A stretch of 20,824 bases of DNA from DATCIH01 sp036507955 (lineage in GTDB: Bacteria > Bacillota > Clostridia > Clostridiales > Clostridiaceae): positions 1 to 20,824 of the forward strand of contig DATCIH010000184.1 in assembly GCA_036507955.1 (NCBI GenBank), read 5' to 3'. The translations under genes and the position numbers were made by a program. This document shows, piece after piece, positions 7,613 to 16,157 of the stretch. The first letter of the stretch is position 1. The number at the start of each line of letters is the position of its first letter. The notes below the pieces were generated by a model, which was not told where the DNA came from, did no database searches, and saw only the letters and a program-made list of their open reading frames with translations.

Positions 7613-10362
7613 TTATTAAACAAATCTTCCTATCAGCTTTTGGTGGGTTAAAAGATTTATCTATAGACCTGTCAAGTGGAATGAATATTATATATGGCAA
7701 AAATGAAGCAGGTAAAAGCACAACACAAGCCTTTATTAAGGCAATGTTTTATGGCTTTACAACAAATAAACAGTCCATAAGGGATAATGATAGAAAAAGA
7801 TATACGCCTTGGGATACAGATAATATTAATGGTCAAATAACTATTGAAGATGACAAAAATATCGAATATTTAATAAAAAGAAGCTTTGGGAAAACTAAAA
7901 AAAATGATATAGCAGTTGTACTAAACTCCATAAGTGGTATACAAGCTAAAAATATTAATTGTTTAGAGCCTGGGACGGATATTTTTGGTCTAGGTTCTGA
8001 GGCTTTTGAGAAAACCTTATTTATTAAACAATTAGGTAGCAAAGTTAGTAGGGATAATGAAGACGAAATAATGACAAAACTTTCAAATATAAGTCAGAGC
8101 GGTGATGAAGAAACATCATTTTATAAATCAAAAGAAGCGTTGGATTTGGCCATAAAAAATATTGCTAATAACAGGAAAAGTGGAAAACTAGATGTGCAAA
8201 AACAAAAGTTATCTGATTTGACTCAGGAAAGATCTGTAGTATTAAAAGTAAATGATGATATAATAAACGATCAAATTGATCTAAACAGATATCTAAAAGA
8301 GCTAAAGATGATAAAAACTGAAATAGAAAATTTAGATAAAATAAAACAAATGAATCAGAAAAGCAAGTTATACAATGAATACATTGAACTAAGAAATCAT
8401 ATGGAAATTGTAGAATATGTAACAAAGGAAGCTCTTAATTTAGAACAAGTATTGAAAATAGATGGGAAAGTTATAGACCAACAATATATTTATAAGCTTA
8501 AGGAGAAATATGGAGAGTATCTAAATTGTAAGGTAAGATATGCTGAAATAGATGATCAAGTAAAAGCTACAACAGGTAGTTTCCAAAGATTAGTCAACGA
8601 AAAAGCTATCTATAAAGGGTTTGAAAATTTAGAGGTAGACATTAAGCAAAAGTTATTTAAATATCAGAATGAAATTAAAACAGTTGAAAATATAAAAATC
8701 GAGCTGAATGTTATGAAAAGGGAACTTGAGCAATCAGAAGGTGCTTTAACAAAGGAAAAAGATAACCTTGGAGATTTGATAAAATTTGAAGAGACTTCTG
8801 AAGAAACACAGCTGATGATTGCTTCAAAGGAAGAAAAAATTAGAAATCTAAAACAAAATATTGAAAACAATTCAAAAGCAGATAATATAAAACTAAGATT
8901 AGAGATATTAAAAGATAAAAAATTAACGGCGACGATTTTATCAGCAATAGGTCTTCTATTAACCCTTGTAGCAATAATTCTAGGTTTTACAATAGGACTT
9001 GCAATAGTGTCTATAAGTATACCCTGCTTAATTTATGGTATTTATAGTAGGTCTAGCATAAATAAAAGATTAGAAGCATCTATGCAAGAAATGGTAAGAT
9101 TAAAGGATGTAGGAGATGCGGGTAGAGAAATAATCTTATTAAAGAAAGAACTAGAAAACATTTATAAAGGTTACAATGTAAGCAGTTATAAGGAGTACGA
9201 TGCAAAATTAAAGAGATACTATGAAGCTAAAACTGGACTGGATGTAATAAAGGCTTTAATTAAAGAAAAGAAAAGAAAATTTCTAGATATTGAACAATCT
9301 ATAAATATTGAAGATGCATTTATAAAAAGTGCTTTTATTAAAGAAACATTAACTTTATGTAACTGTAAAAGTTTGGAAGAATTCAATTCTAAACTAAAGA
9401 TATATGAAAAGTTAATAGTTGACATAAATAGTCTTAAGGAGAGTATTGAAAACTCTAATAAAAAAAATACGGAAGTTAAGACGAAACTGTTTGAAGTAGA
9501 GAAAACTATACTTAGTTCCTTAAAGGGAGAGCATTTAACAATTGAAAAGGTAGATGAAAGTATTGAATTATTAGCTCAAACTTTAATAAATTATAAGGAT
9601 TTGGAAAACACTATTAAATCAACAAATAACTTATACAACTCCCTTCTGGGAGGGAGAAATATTGAGGAAATAGAAAAACAATTGGAAGGTTATCTACCAA
9701 AGGATAAACACGAAGATAATTTAACCATAGAAGAAATTGATAATAGAGTTAAAGATAAAAATATTAAGCTTGGAGACTATTCAAAGATAATTAGTAGCTT
9801 TGAAAATTCAATAAAAACGAAACTAATTGGAAAGAGAGTAGTTGATCAAATTGAGGTTGAACTAGAAAACACCAAAGAAAAGATAGAATATTATGAAAAT
9901 GTTTTAAAATCAATTAATATTGCCCTGACCATCTTAGAAGATTCTTTTGAGGAGATAAGAAAAACCTTTGGACCTAAATTAAATGCAAAAGTTGGTGAAG
10001 TTCTAAGCAAGATAACACTTGGGAAATATCAAAATTTAAAAATATCAGATAATTATGAAGTGAAAATTGAGGACAACAATCTTAATATGCTTAAGGAGCT
10101 AGATTATTTTAGTAACGGTACTTGGGATCAAATATATTTTGCTCTTCGGCTTGGGATTATTGACTTAATTTACGGGGAAGAATGTATTATGCCAATAATA
10201 CTTGATGATACCTTTGTACAATATGACGATGAAAGACTTAAAGCAGCCTTAGATTATCTACACGATCTTTCTCAAAGCAAACAAATAATTTTGTTTACTT
10301 GCCAAAAAAGGGAGATAGAGATAGTGAAGGGTTATACAGATATTAATATATTATCTATATAA
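7609..10362 (+). CDS. yhaN: YhaN-like AAA/SMC-type ATPase with a central hydrophobic hairpin
   Basis: This 917-residue Rad50/SbcC-type protein has Walker A near the N-terminus (GKNEAGKST, about 30-38) and, at the C-terminus, FSNGTWDQIYFALRLG (about 834-849) and Walker B PIILDDTF (about 862-869). Long coiled coils (about 185-440 and 485-830) separate the two halves. At the apex, where Rad50 has a CxxC zinc hook, there is no CxxC. Residues about 440-479 are strongly hydrophobic and could cross the membrane as a hairpin. This arrangement is known in Bacillus YhaN. The signature region says SNGTWDQ where SbcC has LSGGE, again a YhaN trait. With the upstream nuclease it should form a membrane-tethered DNA end-processing complex; substrate and role are not established from the sequence. 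Confidence 0.88.
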   Translation: MIIKQIFLSAFGGLKDLSIDLSSGMNIIYGKNEAGKSTTQAFIKAMFYGFTTNKQSIRDNDRKRYTPWDTDNINGQITIEDDKNIEYLIKRSFGKTKKNDIAVVLNSISGIQAKNINCLEPGTDIFGLGSEAFEKTLFIKQLGSKVSRDNEDEIMTKLSNISQSGDEETSFYKSKEALDLAIKNIANNRKSGKLDVQKQKLSDLTQERSVVLKVNDDIINDQIDLNRYLKELKMIKTEIENLDKIKQMNQKSKLYNEYIELRNHMEIVEYVTKEALNLEQVLKIDGKVIDQQYIYKLKEKYGEYLNCKVRYAEIDDQVKATTGSFQRLVNEKAIYKGFENLEVDIKQKLFKYQNEIKTVENIKIELNVMKRELEQSEGALTKEKDNLGDLIKFEETSEETQLMIASKEEKIRNLKQNIENNSKADNIKLRLEILKDKKLTATILSAIGLLLTLVAIILGFTIGLAIVSISIPCLIYGIYSRSSINKRLEASMQEMVRLKDVGDAGREIILLKKELENIYKGYNVSSYKEYDAKLKRYYEAKTGLDVIKALIKEKKRKFLDIEQSINIEDAFIKSAFIKETLTLCNCKSLEEFNSKLKIYEKLIVDINSLKESIENSNKKNTEVKTKLFEVEKTILSSLKGEHLTIEKVDESIELLAQTLINYKDLENTIKSTNNLYNSLLGGRNIEEIEKQLEGYLPKDKHEDNLTIEEIDNRVKDKNIKLGDYSKIISSFENSIKTKLIGKRVVDQIEVELENTKEKIEYYENVLKSINIALTILEDSFEEIRKTFGPKLNAKVGEVLSKITLGKYQNLKISDNYEVKIEDNNLNMLKELDYFSNGTWDQIYFALRLGIIDLIYGEECIMPIILDDTFVQYDDERLKAALDYLHDLSQSKQIILFTCQKREIEIVKGYTDINILSI

Positions 10363-10369
10363 TTTTTTA

Positions 10370-10413
10370 AAACCCTATATTTATGCCCGTTGTAGGACAT
10401 AAATATAGGGTTT
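10370..10413. terminator. Bidirectional terminator between convergent operons
   Basis: A perfect 16-bp stem (10370-10385 with 10398-10413) encloses a 12-base loop. TTT on the plus side and a TTAAAAAATT run on the minus side flank it. It lies 7 bases after the yhaN-like stop and 6 bases beyond the convergent exporter stop, so it can serve both. Confidence 0.88.
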
Positions 10414-10419
10414 CTTATA

Positions 10420-12486
10420 TTATCTGTGACGTAGTGCGTCTATAGGATCCATTCTTGAAGCCTTTAAAGATGGATAAAAGCCTGAAACCATGCTTAAGGC
10501 TACGCAGAATAATAAAATTAAACCAGCATCTGCAAGTGGTAATTTAGCCACTTCCATATAAGGAGCGTTCCCTGAAATGTTTTTCAAGAAGGCATAAACT
10601 GCTGTATTAATTATTTTAGATATACCTAAAGTAAACATTAGTCCTATTCCAGCTGATAACACACCAATAATGAAGGACTCTGCAACGAAAATATTCAATA
10701 TATCTCTCTTTCTAGCACCTACTGCACGTAGAATACCTATTTCGTTAATTCTTTCAAGTACAGAAATATATACAACAATGGATATCATAAGAGCTGCAAC
10801 AACAATGGATATTCCAGCAAATCCTAGGAGTGCATAACGGATTTGTTTCAGAGCTCCATCAACTTGTGAAGTTATAGTTTTAGCTGTTAATACAAAGTTA
10901 TATTTATCTTGGGCTTTACTTATTTTTTTAAGCGACCCATCTAAATCTTTAGTGTTTTTCGAATATAAAACTAAGGAATTACCTTCTAAAGTTGTCTTAT
11001 CTATTTTAAACTCTTTCTCATAAAAATTAATCGCCCAATCACTTGTGGCATAATAGGTGTCCATTAGAGTTGTAGTATTAGCAATACCAGCTATCTTCCA
11101 AGTCTTAACTATTGGTGCTTCAGGGACACTTCCTTGAGCATTACGTGGACTCGTGCCCTGCTTCATATAACGAACGTAAATATCTTTGCCAATTAAATTC
11201 TTTAAAGCACCACCATTTTTTTCTAAATCCTTAGCGGTAGATAAGGATATAACAATTTCATCTGTGGCCCCTGACTTAGGTAGGCTGCCATATTGAATAT
11301 CATTTTTAACATCCTCCAGCACCCCAGGAGTCATCATCATAATTAATTTTTCTCTTGTAGCTTGATCTGACATTTTAGTCATAAGTTTTTCATCTTTTAT
11401 TACACTTCCATCTAAAGAATAAAAGGTAGCAACAGGAATATCTTTTCCTCCTATCATAAAGTTATAAGCATATAGATTTTTATCTAAGGACATAACTGAG
11501 TTTATGTCACTGAATTTCAAGGGCTTAATATCTTTTATAGGTTTATCAGTATTTTCTTTTAACTCTACAGTTATTGCATTTGATGGAAATATTCCATTAA
11601 TCTGAGTATTAACAGAATTGGTAGTGCCAGCTGTAATAGATATGGCTAAGGAGATGCCACAAATGCCTATAGAGGTACCGATGGCTGTTGCCAGTGTTCG
11701 TCCTTTTTTAAGCCATGCATTACGAAGTGACATCTTTAAGGCTGTTAAAAAGGACATTTTTGATTTTGTCTCTATTTTTTCTATTAAAGACGCAGCAGTT
11801 GAAACCGTGGCCATATTCTCTTCAATAGAAATTACCTTGCCATCTTCCATATTTACAATTAAATCTGCATAAGCTTCTGCTAGCTCTGGTGCATGGGTAA
11901 CCATTAATACAAGTTTTTCCTTTGAAATTTCTTTTAGTAATTCCATAACTTGTTCTCCAGTTTTAACATCTAAGGCTCCAGTTGGTTCATCTGCCAAAAT
12001 CATTTCTGGATCGTTTGCAAGAGCACGAGCAATAGCTACACGCTGACGTTCTCCTCCTGACAAAAGGTTTACTTTCTTTTTCATTTTATCTGAAAGTCCA
12101 ACTCGCTCGAGTAGAAGGCGGGCTTTTTTTGTTTTATTTATTTTAGAGATTCCTGATAAATCTAAGGCTATTTCAACGTTTTGAATTGATGTTAGCGAAT
12201 TAAGCAAGTTAAATTGTTGGAAAATAAAGCCTACCGTATTTTTCCTATAAGTGTCTAAATCTTTTCCTTTTGCTGCCTTCAAAGGTTTTCCGTTAACTAT
12301 TACGTCACCTTCAAAATCTCCATCTAAAGCCCCTATTAAATTCATCATTGTTGTTTTTCCACAACCAGAAGGGCCAACAATTGCCACTAATTTTCCATTC
12401 GGTAAATCAAAAGAAACATCGTCTAAGGCTATAACCTGGTGTTTACCAATTTTATATATTTTTCGTAAATTTTTTATCTGTAACAT
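10420..12486 (-). CDS. MacB-like ABC exporter, fused ATPase and FtsX-type permease (second of pair)
   Basis: The N-terminal 220 residues are an ABC ATPase of the MacB/LolD type: Walker A GPSGCGKTT (38-46), Q-loop (FQQFN, 89-93), LSGGERQR (142-149), Walker B ILADE (163-167) and H-loop His198. One membrane segment (about 265-285), a large outside domain (about 290-550) and three more segments (552-575, 600-622, 652-672) follow. The FtsX-family motifs ERINEIGILRAVGARKRDI and YPSLKASRMDPIDALR are clear. Such half-transporters work as dimers and move substrates from the outer face (mechanotransmission) rather than pumping across the bilayer. No MacA-like adaptor is nearby. Its ribosome site (AGGAGGGG) overlaps the stop of the paralogue 12 bases upstream, so a heterodimer is plausible. 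The probable substrate is an antimicrobial peptide or lipid, inferred from the adjacent two-component system. Confidence 0.88.
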   Translation of the reverse strand: MLQIKNLRKIYKIGKHQVIALDDVSFDLPNGKLVAIVGPSGCGKTTMMNLIGALDGDFEGDVIVNGKPLKAAKGKDLDTYRKNTVGFIFQQFNLLNSLTSIQNVEIALDLSGISKINKTKKARLLLERVGLSDKMKKKVNLLSGGERQRVAIARALANDPEMILADEPTGALDVKTGEQVMELLKEISKEKLVLMVTHAPELAEAYADLIVNMEDGKVISIEENMATVSTAASLIEKIETKSKMSFLTALKMSLRNAWLKKGRTLATAIGTSIGICGISLAISITAGTTNSVNTQINGIFPSNAITVELKENTDKPIKDIKPLKFSDINSVMSLDKNLYAYNFMIGGKDIPVATFYSLDGSVIKDEKLMTKMSDQATREKLIMMMTPGVLEDVKNDIQYGSLPKSGATDEIVISLSTAKDLEKNGGALKNLIGKDIYVRYMKQGTSPRNAQGSVPEAPIVKTWKIAGIANTTTLMDTYYATSDWAINFYEKEFKIDKTTLEGNSLVLYSKNTKDLDGSLKKISKAQDKYNFVLTAKTITSQVDGALKQIRYALLGFAGISIVVAALMISIVVYISVLERINEIGILRAVGARKRDILNIFVAESFIIGVLSAGIGLMFTLGISKIINTAVYAFLKNISGNAPYMEVAKLPLADAGLILLFCVALSMVSGFYPSLKASRMDPIDALRHR

Positions 12487-12498
12487 TTGCTACCCCTC

Positions 12499-14586
12499 CT
12501 ATTCATCACGCAATGCGTCAATAACTTGAATTTTAGTTGCTCTTTTAGATGGAAAGTGCCCTGCTAAAACTGCAACTAAGATACTGATTACAATTAGAGC
12601 TGCAATAGTTACAAAGGGAATCTTAATATCTGTAAAGGGGATACCTGTTAGTGGGATATTTACAATATTATTTGCTTTAATGTTTAAAACATTATTGATT
12701 ATTTTATTTGCAATTGGCTGAATTATAAAAGCGGCTACCACTCCAGTTACTCCTGAAAATAGGCCAATCAAAGCAGACTCAGCTTTGAAAATACGAGCTA
12801 TATCTTTATTTCTTGCTCCCACTGCTTTTAAAATACCTATTTCTTTTTTACGCTCAAGTACACTTGAAAAAATAACAATGCCTATTAAAATTGCTGAAAC
12901 CACTAAGGCTACAGAAATAAATACAATCATAACTGCTTGAGCAAAATTAATTAAGGTTTTAATAGCAGCTTTAACCATAACAATTTGTGAGGTTGCGTAG
13001 AAGCCCTTTGCTTCCGTCATTTTATCTCCACCAATACCCCCATTCTCTTTAGCATTAATATAGTTCAATACTTTTTCATTGTTATGAACATCTTTTACTA
13101 CTACCTCAGCATTTACAATTCTATTCTCTTTCCCAACGAAATAGCCTTCATTATTAAGCCATGCATAAACTGCGTCATAAGAATAATATACAGCGGAGGA
13201 GCTTAAAGCTATTTCATCTACAACACCAACAACTTGAAAGTCCTGGGTATATTTTTTACCTAAGATATCCTCTCCGGTCATGGGATTAGTAGTCTTTTCC
13301 TGAACTATTACCTTAATTGTCTTACCAATAGCTTTGGAATAATCATCTTTATCTGGGTTCATACCATATTGTTCAATGATTTTTTTAGCCATATCCTTAT
13401 TTACTAATAATTCGTTTTTATTGTCTTTTGGTACACTACCTTTCAGTGCTTGGTCAATATTTGAAAGATAATTTTCTCCAGCTAAAGCATTAAAGGTAAT
13501 ATCCTTTAAGGCTACATTATTTACTTCATAAGAAGTAATATCCTTAATATTCAAGTCCTCTCTAACCTTTAATACCTCAGGATTTTTCTTAATGCTGTCA
13601 TAAGCGCTTATATCCTTTGGATAGTCCGTAAGTTGCAATGCCTCATCTTTAAATTTCACAGAGGTTTGTATTATATTGGCGGTTGCAAAAGAGTTTGTTT
13701 GAACGTCTATATAATTAGTGGCTCCATTACTAAGTCCGATAACTAATAGAATACCTGCTATTCCTATGGAACCAGCAATAGTTGTTACCACTATACGGCC
13801 TATTTTTTGTTTGATATTTCTAAGAGATAGTTTTATAGCATCGCTAAAGGACATGCTACCATCTTTCTTTTTAAGCGCTGATTTTAAACTATTTGTTTCA
13901 GATTCATTAATTCTTTCATCCTTTTGAACTTTTCCATCTAGAATAGCTACTACTCGGGTAGAGTATTCATAGGCTAATTCACGGTTATGGGTAACCATAA
14001 TAATTAACTTATCCTGTGCAATTTCTTTTATGAGATGCATAATTTGAATTCCTGTATTTTTATCTAAGGCACCTGTTGGCTCATCTGCTAGTATTATATC
14101 TGGATCATTTGCCAGCGCTCTAGCTATAGCTACACGTTGCTTTTGCCCTCCAGATAATTCTCCAGGTTTGTGGTCCATATGTTTTTCCAGGCCAACCTGT
14201 TTCAATAAGTTTTTTGCACGTGCAATACGTTCTTTTTTAGGTAGACCAATTAAATTCATAACAATTTCAACATTTTCTAAGGCGGATAAATGTTCAATTA
14301 AATTAAAGGACTGAAAGACAAAGCCTATATTATTTTTTCGATATAAATCCCAATCCCTTTTTTTGTATTTTTTAGTGGATTTCCCCTCGATAATTAAATC
14401 ACCGGTGGTGGGTTGATCGAGGCCTGCAATTATATTTAAAAGGGTAGATTTTCCACAGCCTGAGGGGCCTAGAATTGATACAAATTCTCCCTTTTCAAAA
14501 TTAAGATCTACTCCACTAAGAGCGCTGAAAGTCTTCTTTTTTTCAATCGTGTATTCCTTGGAAAGCTTTTTTAATGTTAAAAGCAT
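12499..14586 (-). CDS. MacB-like ABC exporter, fused ATPase and FtsX-type permease (first of pair)
   Basis: This 695-residue paralogue of the next gene has the same layout. The ATPase has Walker A GPSGCGKST (40-48), Q92, LSGGQKQR (144-151), ILADE (165-169) and His200. Membrane segment 1 lies at about 265-287, an outside domain runs to about 548, and segments 2-4 are at about 550-575, 602-622 and 657-676. The motif ERKKEIGILKAVGARNKDI and the ending FPSKRATKIQVIDALRDE are FtsX/MacB-type. The outside domains of the two proteins look much less alike than their ATPases, as expected if each half contributes different contacts to a heterodimer. AAAGGAG stands 8 bases before ATG 14586. The promoter with phased repeats directly upstream suggests control by the response regulator at 16154-16876. 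Confidence 0.88.
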   Translation of the reverse strand: MLLTLKKLSKEYTIEKKKTFSALSGVDLNFEKGEFVSILGPSGCGKSTLLNIIAGLDQPTTGDLIIEGKSTKKYKKRDWDLYRKNNIGFVFQSFNLIEHLSALENVEIVMNLIGLPKKERIARAKNLLKQVGLEKHMDHKPGELSGGQKQRVAIARALANDPDIILADEPTGALDKNTGIQIMHLIKEIAQDKLIIMVTHNRELAYEYSTRVVAILDGKVQKDERINESETNSLKSALKKKDGSMSFSDAIKLSLRNIKQKIGRIVVTTIAGSIGIAGILLVIGLSNGATNYIDVQTNSFATANIIQTSVKFKDEALQLTDYPKDISAYDSIKKNPEVLKVREDLNIKDITSYEVNNVALKDITFNALAGENYLSNIDQALKGSVPKDNKNELLVNKDMAKKIIEQYGMNPDKDDYSKAIGKTIKVIVQEKTTNPMTGEDILGKKYTQDFQVVGVVDEIALSSSAVYYSYDAVYAWLNNEGYFVGKENRIVNAEVVVKDVHNNEKVLNYINAKENGGIGGDKMTEAKGFYATSQIVMVKAAIKTLINFAQAVMIVFISVALVVSAILIGIVIFSSVLERKKEIGILKAVGARNKDIARIFKAESALIGLFSGVTGVVAAFIIQPIANKIINNVLNIKANNIVNIPLTGIPFTDIKIPFVTIAALIVISILVAVLAGHFPSKRATKIQVIDALRDE

Positions 14587-14638
14587 AAATAACTCCTTTC
14601 GAATCCATTAAGGTAGTTGACCTTTTAAAGCTTACTTA

Positions 14639-14667
14639 TATATAATAACCATCCAATCTTAAATCAA
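14639..14667 (-). promoter_or_regulatory. Candidate sigma-A promoter for the exporter pair
   Basis: On the minus strand, TTGATT (14667-14662) and TATATA (14644-14639) are separated by exactly 17 bases. The expected start near 14632 leaves a leader of about 45 bases. The -35 is overlapped by the direct repeats at 14656-14697. Confidence 0.55.
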
Positions 14668-14697
14668 CCTAGTACTAATCTTAAATCTACCTTAAAT
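14656..14697 (-). promoter_or_regulatory. Phased direct repeats, likely response-regulator operator
   Basis: On the minus strand, ATTTAAGGT (14697-14689), ATTTAAGAT (14686-14678) and ATTTAAGAT (14664-14656) recur at offsets of 11 and 22 bases. The slot between them (14675-14667) holds a degenerate fourth copy ending in AGGT. An 11-bp period places all copies on one DNA face, typical of OmpR-family regulators bound in tandem. The last copy overlaps the -35, as in activator sites for weak -35 elements. The binding protein is inferred to be the neighbouring regulator. Confidence 0.55.
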
Positions 14698-14701
14698 TAT
14701 G

Positions 14702-14750
14702 AAAGAGCTGTCCCACTATAGAAATTATTTCCATAGTGGGACAGCTCTTT
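14702..14750 (-). terminator. Long hairpin between the sensor kinase gene and the exporter promoter
   Basis: Perfect 18-bp arms (14702-14719 and 14733-14750) enclose a 13-base loop that can itself pair (GAAAT with ATTTC). It begins 3 bases after the kinase stop and so probably ends the regulator-kinase transcript. The T-rich tail is better on the plus strand (TTTTGTTTATT) than on the minus strand (TTTCATAATTT), which is odd because both neighbours are minus-strand genes. Confidence 0.75.
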
Positions 14751-14753
14751 TGT

Positions 14754-16157
14754 TTATTCTAATTCTATGATAAAGGTGCAGCCTTTTCCTGTATCTGTAT
14801 TAAGGGTTATATGGCCACTATGTTTTTCAATAATAGTCTTTGTAATTGCTAAGCCGAGCCCAGTCCCCCCAGTTTGTGAGTTTCTTGCGCTATCCACTCT
14901 TTTAAAGGGTTCAAATATTTCCTCTGATAGCTCCTTTGGGATTCCAATCCCATTATCTTGTATTTCTATTACTACTTTGTTAACAAATTTCTTTAGTAAT
15001 ATTTTTATTTCTGTACCTGGCTTGTTATATTTTAAAGCATTATTAAGAATGTTAAGTAGAGCTCTATCCATTTGCTTTTCATCAATAAGAATAAGCCTTT
15101 TCCCCTCGGGTATCTCAAAGTTATATTTGAAACCAGCCTCTTCTATTTGAGGTATCAATGAGGCTATTAGCTCTCTTAAATATTCGCAAATATCTGCACT
15201 TTTAAGCTTAAGCTGAAAATCTGAACTTTCCATCTTAGAAAGTTCAAATAGATCCCCAATTAAACTATTAGCCCTTGAACTATTATTTATTATAATTTTT
15301 AGAAATTTCTCTCTTTCGTCCTCAGATATAGACACGTTATTCATAAGTAGATCTGAGTATCCCATTATATTTGAGAGTGGATTTTTTAAATCATGAGAAA
15401 TATCTAATATGAGTTTTCTCCTATTATCTTGAGACTTCTCTTTTAAATTTTTTTCGCTTTCAATTTTTTCAGCCATTATATTGAAAGCATCCTTAAGATC
15501 ACCAAATTCATTCCTAGATCTTAGTTCAACTCTTGCTGAATAATCACCCTCTGCAATTCTTGTCACTCCACTTAATAATTTTTTTAAAGGTTTTACAAAG
15601 TTATTAGAGGTTACCCTGGAGTAGATAATAAGACCCAGTATAAAAGAAGCAAAATTCATTATAACTGCTAAAATTACCATAAATAAAAAATTATTAATTG
15701 ATACTGGAATACCAGCTTTATTAAAGAAAGTACCATTAAGGAATTGAGTCTTATTTGGGATAACAATTTTTAACCAAAAATCACTTTTTTCATTATATAG
15801 CACACTATAATAATATTGTTCTTGGTTCTTCCCACAGTTAACTAAAAATTCACTGAACTCACCCTTAGTATACTGGGTTACTTTATCTGGGTTTATTCCC
15901 CTTGAAAAAATAACCTTATAATTTTGATCAATTACCTGAACTCCACCTTTATATTTTAATACCTGAGAAAAATCTATATTTTTATAGTCATCTCTCATGA
16001 TTTGAGCGGCGGATAGTTTTGTTATTTCGTCATATCTTAATAAATTCTTAAAGCTTACTGAAATGATTAAGGATACTATAATGAAAATTATTGTTGATAT
16101 AATAAATAAAAATAAATAATTTAGCAAAAGCATATTTGCAACTTTCTTTTTTCTCAT
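14754..16157 (-). CDS. Membrane sensor histidine kinase of the exporter-linked two-component system
   Basis: This is a classic transmembrane kinase of 467 residues. Membrane segments at about 13-36 and 156-180 flank an outside sensor of some 120 residues (about 37-155). A HAMP linker (about 181-233) joins it to the kinase core: His255 (LDISHDLKNPLSNIMGYSD), N-box Asn373 (NILNNALKYN), Asp401 (DNGIGIP), EPFKRVDSAR and GGTGLGLAI (430-438). The ATG at 16157 overlaps the regulator stop (ATGA) and has AAGGA 8 bases upstream. The outside domain is larger than in BceS-type intramembrane sensors, so it may bind a ligand directly rather than read transporter flux; its fold is not recognised. It should phosphorylate Asp54 of the regulator encoded just upstream. 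Confidence 0.9.
   Translation of the reverse strand: MRKKKVANMLLLNYLFLFIISTIIFIIVSLIISVSFKNLLRYDEITKLSAAQIMRDDYKNIDFSQVLKYKGGVQVIDQNYKVIFSRGINPDKVTQYTKGEFSEFLVNCGKNQEQYYYSVLYNEKSDFWLKIVIPNKTQFLNGTFFNKAGIPVSINNFLFMVILAVIMNFASFILGLIIYSRVTSNNFVKPLKKLLSGVTRIAEGDYSARVELRSRNEFGDLKDAFNIMAEKIESEKNLKEKSQDNRRKLILDISHDLKNPLSNIMGYSDLLMNNVSISEDEREKFLKIIINNSSRANSLIGDLFELSKMESSDFQLKLKSADICEYLRELIASLIPQIEEAGFKYNFEIPEGKRLILIDEKQMDRALLNILNNALKYNKPGTEIKILLKKFVNKVVIEIQDNGIGIPKELSEEIFEPFKRVDSARNSQTGGTGLGLAITKTIIEKHSGHITLNTDTGKGCTFIIELE

Noticed and set aside
10370..10413. Hairpin as a recombination or attachment site
   Set aside because: It lies exactly between convergent stops and has the form of a bidirectional terminator; no integrase is nearby.
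11618..11872. Open frame on the plus strand inside the exporter gene, and many similar antisense frames across the window
   Set aside because: They lie wholly within strong genes on the other strand, lack ribosome sites and have hydrophobic biased composition typical of shadows.
14702..14750. Long inverted repeat as an insertion-sequence or MITE end
   Set aside because: The arms are close together with a 13-base loop, no transposase or target duplication is seen, and the position just after a stop codon fits a terminator.
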